Source: Labyrinthula sp. Ha (Eukaryota > Sar > Bigyra > Labyrinthulida > Labyrinthulaceae). Taken from it: 64,000 nucleotides of DNA. Location of the stretch: contig JAALGZ010000015.1 of the NCBI GenBank assembly GCA_015227615.1, positions 459,001-523,000 on the forward strand, written 5' to 3'. Under the pieces are notes generated by a model. It had not been told where the DNA came from and did not search any database. It worked only from the letters and a program-made list of their open reading frames with translations. A program made the position numbers and the translations under genes. How positions within the stretch are numbered: the stretch's first letter is position 1; every line of letters starts with the position of its first letter. Of this stretch, positions 61,930-64,000 are shown in pieces.

Positions 61930-64000
61930 TTACTAGCAATCTTTGAAAGTCTTTGTGTAGCTTATTTCGGGTTCATTTAAATCAAGAAGACTTCCAAGCT
62001 TTAGATGTTTGTGAGAGCTGAAGATATCTTCAAAATAATCGATGAAAGATCTAAGTCGTGACAAAAAATTTAAATGCTTAAACAATGGTCTTTTTTCTAC
62101 AGCTGCTACTGGCACTCAATTTGCTACAAGGTTTCTTGTCTTGAGCAGAACTTCTTTTTCGGTGAAATTCTTGTTAGACTCTATATCGCAAGTTTAGGTT
62201 CTTATTCTATTTGTTCTTTCGTGGCATCAGTATACTGTGTGGTAGTTAATAAAGATTGCAGTGCTGGTATACCTGGTCCACCTTTCACGCTCGAAGTTGT
62301 CTTTTTTGGCGTTACAATATATAACCCGTATTATTGGCACAATATGAAAACCAGTCCTTGTCATTCTAATCTTCGTCCTTTTGAGTTTTATTTATACGGA
62401 GGTTACATGTTTAAGTATATTTAACTGTTGAAAAGCGTTTTTAAATTCTTCATCTTATTCACAGAAACCTACTACGTGATCAGCAAAAGAAAAATGGATG
62501 TGATGATATAATCCGATCTGGAATCATAATGTTTCAGGTAAGTTTATTCCTTTTTGATAGAATCGAGGTTGGCGTAAACATAGGTGTGGGCTACGGGACT
62601 GTCTGAACCACTCATCTGCGAAGGCCTACTGGTCTGCCTTTTTGGGATCTTTCAACTGGTTAGAGTTTTACATTTTTGTACAAAGGAAATATTACATCAG
62701 TTATCTTTCTAGGGATATTTTTTCCAATAGCAAAGTTTACAAGGACTTGTGAGAAATGCTATTGACAGTTTTTGGAAATCTACCGACTAGAGTTTAAACT
62801 CTACCCGATGTTACAGGTATTGTTTAATCACATTATCCAGCAGCTTCACTCTGAAAAAACATGATATTTGTTCAAAAAAATCTTCCTGGTAGTCTTGCAA
62901 GCCTTGGATGATAGTTTCTAATCATTTTATTGGTAATTTTAGTTAGTAGCCTGAAGGTTGTCTCAAGCAGAGATGTCCAATTAGACCAGCCTGCTTCGTA
63001 TTTAAAGTCCCTTTGCTTATGGCTACAAACGCTGTTTCCATGAGGCAGGTGATCCACAGCCTTGGATCCATACACACCACTTCAATATCCTTCCTATGTT
63101 CTGTTATTTATCATTTTCTGAACTTTTGAAAATGCTATTGAGACCTCATTTCTTATCATATCTGATTTTGGGGCTTTATTGCTTGCTAGAGTCCTGATGA
63201 CTTCAATAACTTCATATGCTCTTAGAGAGTCTGTCGCTGCGTTTTGCGGTGTTTCCGGTTCAAGAATGGGTCTGCAACAATATTTTGTATTTTATTACTT
63301 AAAATATCGGAGAGGTATACCGGAGTTTCTTGCCAAAATTGCAGATAGCCAGTGAATAGTTTAGTTATTCTTTTGATGCCTACCTTGGTCTCCTTCTTAC
63401 CATTTTGTATTTTGCCGTGACTCTTGGAAATTGATTTCTGCCTGCACATTAGTTGATATGTAGTTGGTGTACTATTGGCGTGAATGAGAACTTTGATCCT
63501 TACGACAACTTTGTCTGCGAAAGTATTGTAGTCTTCTGTTGCAGTAGCATTGACGGCAGCTCTGAACTGTTTTTTTCTTCAGAATTCATTGATATCGAGG
63601 TTTCGATTTTTTTTTGTTAGTTTCTTGTATTTGTTGAGAGAGTTTCCTTTCTGACTCGTGTATTTTTTGTATTGGTAGGTGCTGCCTGAAAATTAATTGG
63701 AGAATTTTGATTAGTTAGATGTATGGATCTACTTCTCCAATTTGGTTTGCATTATTCTTTTCTACGTCGTTGCTAACTTCAACTACCAACTCAGGGTTTT
63801 CTCAAAGTTTTACAATCTCTAGAGGTTTTTTCTTGTTGGTTACATTGTATCTCATGATTACAAGGATATTTGTTCGGAGGACGTTCGGGTTGAAGTTGAT
63901 TATTCCGTGCAGATTTTAGGATATCTTTCCGTACCAGGGAACCTTCTACTTCAGAGGGCCGTACTACAACTATAAAATTTATTTCTGCAGCCACCAACTA
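61930..64000 (-). mobile_element. decayed LINE (non-LTR) reverse-transcriptase region, cut by right edge
   Basis: On the minus strand, blocks in the order of a LINE ORF2 are readable. YEVIEVIRTLASNKAPKSDM (about 63155-63213) matches the 'E...I..LK..KAPGPD' motif. KQRDF...GWSNWTSLLETTFRLLTKI (about 62935-63030) matches 'K.GD...NWRPISLL...YK...KI'. FKNAFQQLNILKHV with IKLKRTKIRM (about 62370-62450) matches the 'L......GL.IN..KTK.M' segment after the active box. Many stops and frame changes separate them. The longest open piece is 62872-63075. The 5' part runs beyond the window. Plus-strand ORFs here (62074-62424, 63719-63919) are antisense shadows. Confidence 0.6.

Noticed and set aside
1-64000. 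Alternative genetic code
   Set aside because: All three stop codons terminate well-defined genes (symplekin TAA, G-beta TGA, frameshifted protein TAG), and no conserved position requires a reassigned stop.
1-64000. CRISPR arrays, operons, riboswitches
   Set aside because: No regularly spaced repeats, ribosome-binding sites or bacterial gene arrangement. The DNA is eukaryotic.

Overview
The window is nuclear DNA from a unicellular eukaryote. It is AT-rich, and its genes read with the standard code: TAA, TAG and TGA all serve as terminators. It has no operons and no ribosome-binding sites. Most large genes are uninterrupted. Three genes carry introns, and eight of their nine introns are only 27-34 nt long with GT...AG ends. 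The protein set includes heterotrimeric G-protein subunits, a metallo-beta-lactamase/cyclic-nucleotide-binding fusion, Sec14 proteins (one with a GOLD domain), a WRKY19-type zinc-finger protein, symplekin and CacyBP/SIP. It suits a protist or alga (for example SAR or red-algal lineages), but I cannot place it further from sequence alone.

Layout. 1-9 kb: an ankyrin/zinc protein (minus), with a dynamin-like fragment to its left and a decayed Mutator-like transposase to its right. 9.1-12.9 kb: symplekin. 13-19.5 kb: gene-poor. 19.5-22.4 kb: a tail-to-tail G-beta/G-alpha pair. 22.4-27.3 kb: gene-poor. 27.3-30.7 kb: a frameshifted basic protein, a protein-kinase C-lobe fragment and a Sel1-repeat protein. 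33.3-39.1 kb: a beta-helix membrane protein, the beta-lactamase/cNMP fusion and a short Sec14 protein. 41.3-44.4 kb: a Mutator-like element that looks whole, with 40-bp terminal inverted repeats and a perfect 9-bp target duplication. 44.5-47.1 kb: an unidentified gene that decays downstream and an ARF-like relic. 50.4-53.1 kb: Sec14-GOLD and the zinc-finger protein, tail to tail. 56.6-60.5 kb: a tyrosine-recombinase relic, a small putative gene, an alkaline-ceramidase-like hydrolase and CacyBP/SIP. 61.9-64 kb: a decayed LINE reverse transcriptase running off the right edge.

The most striking observation is the G-alpha protein. Its DVGGQ motif reads DVGGL, and the switch I arginine aligns with histidine. 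Both are substitutions that lock animal G-alpha subunits in the GTP state, so this naturally occurring G-alpha probably hydrolyses GTP poorly. Its G-beta gene lies 115 bp away. A putative cyclic-nucleotide effector lies elsewhere in the window, so several genes could belong to second-messenger and lipid signalling, but any joint pathway is inference.
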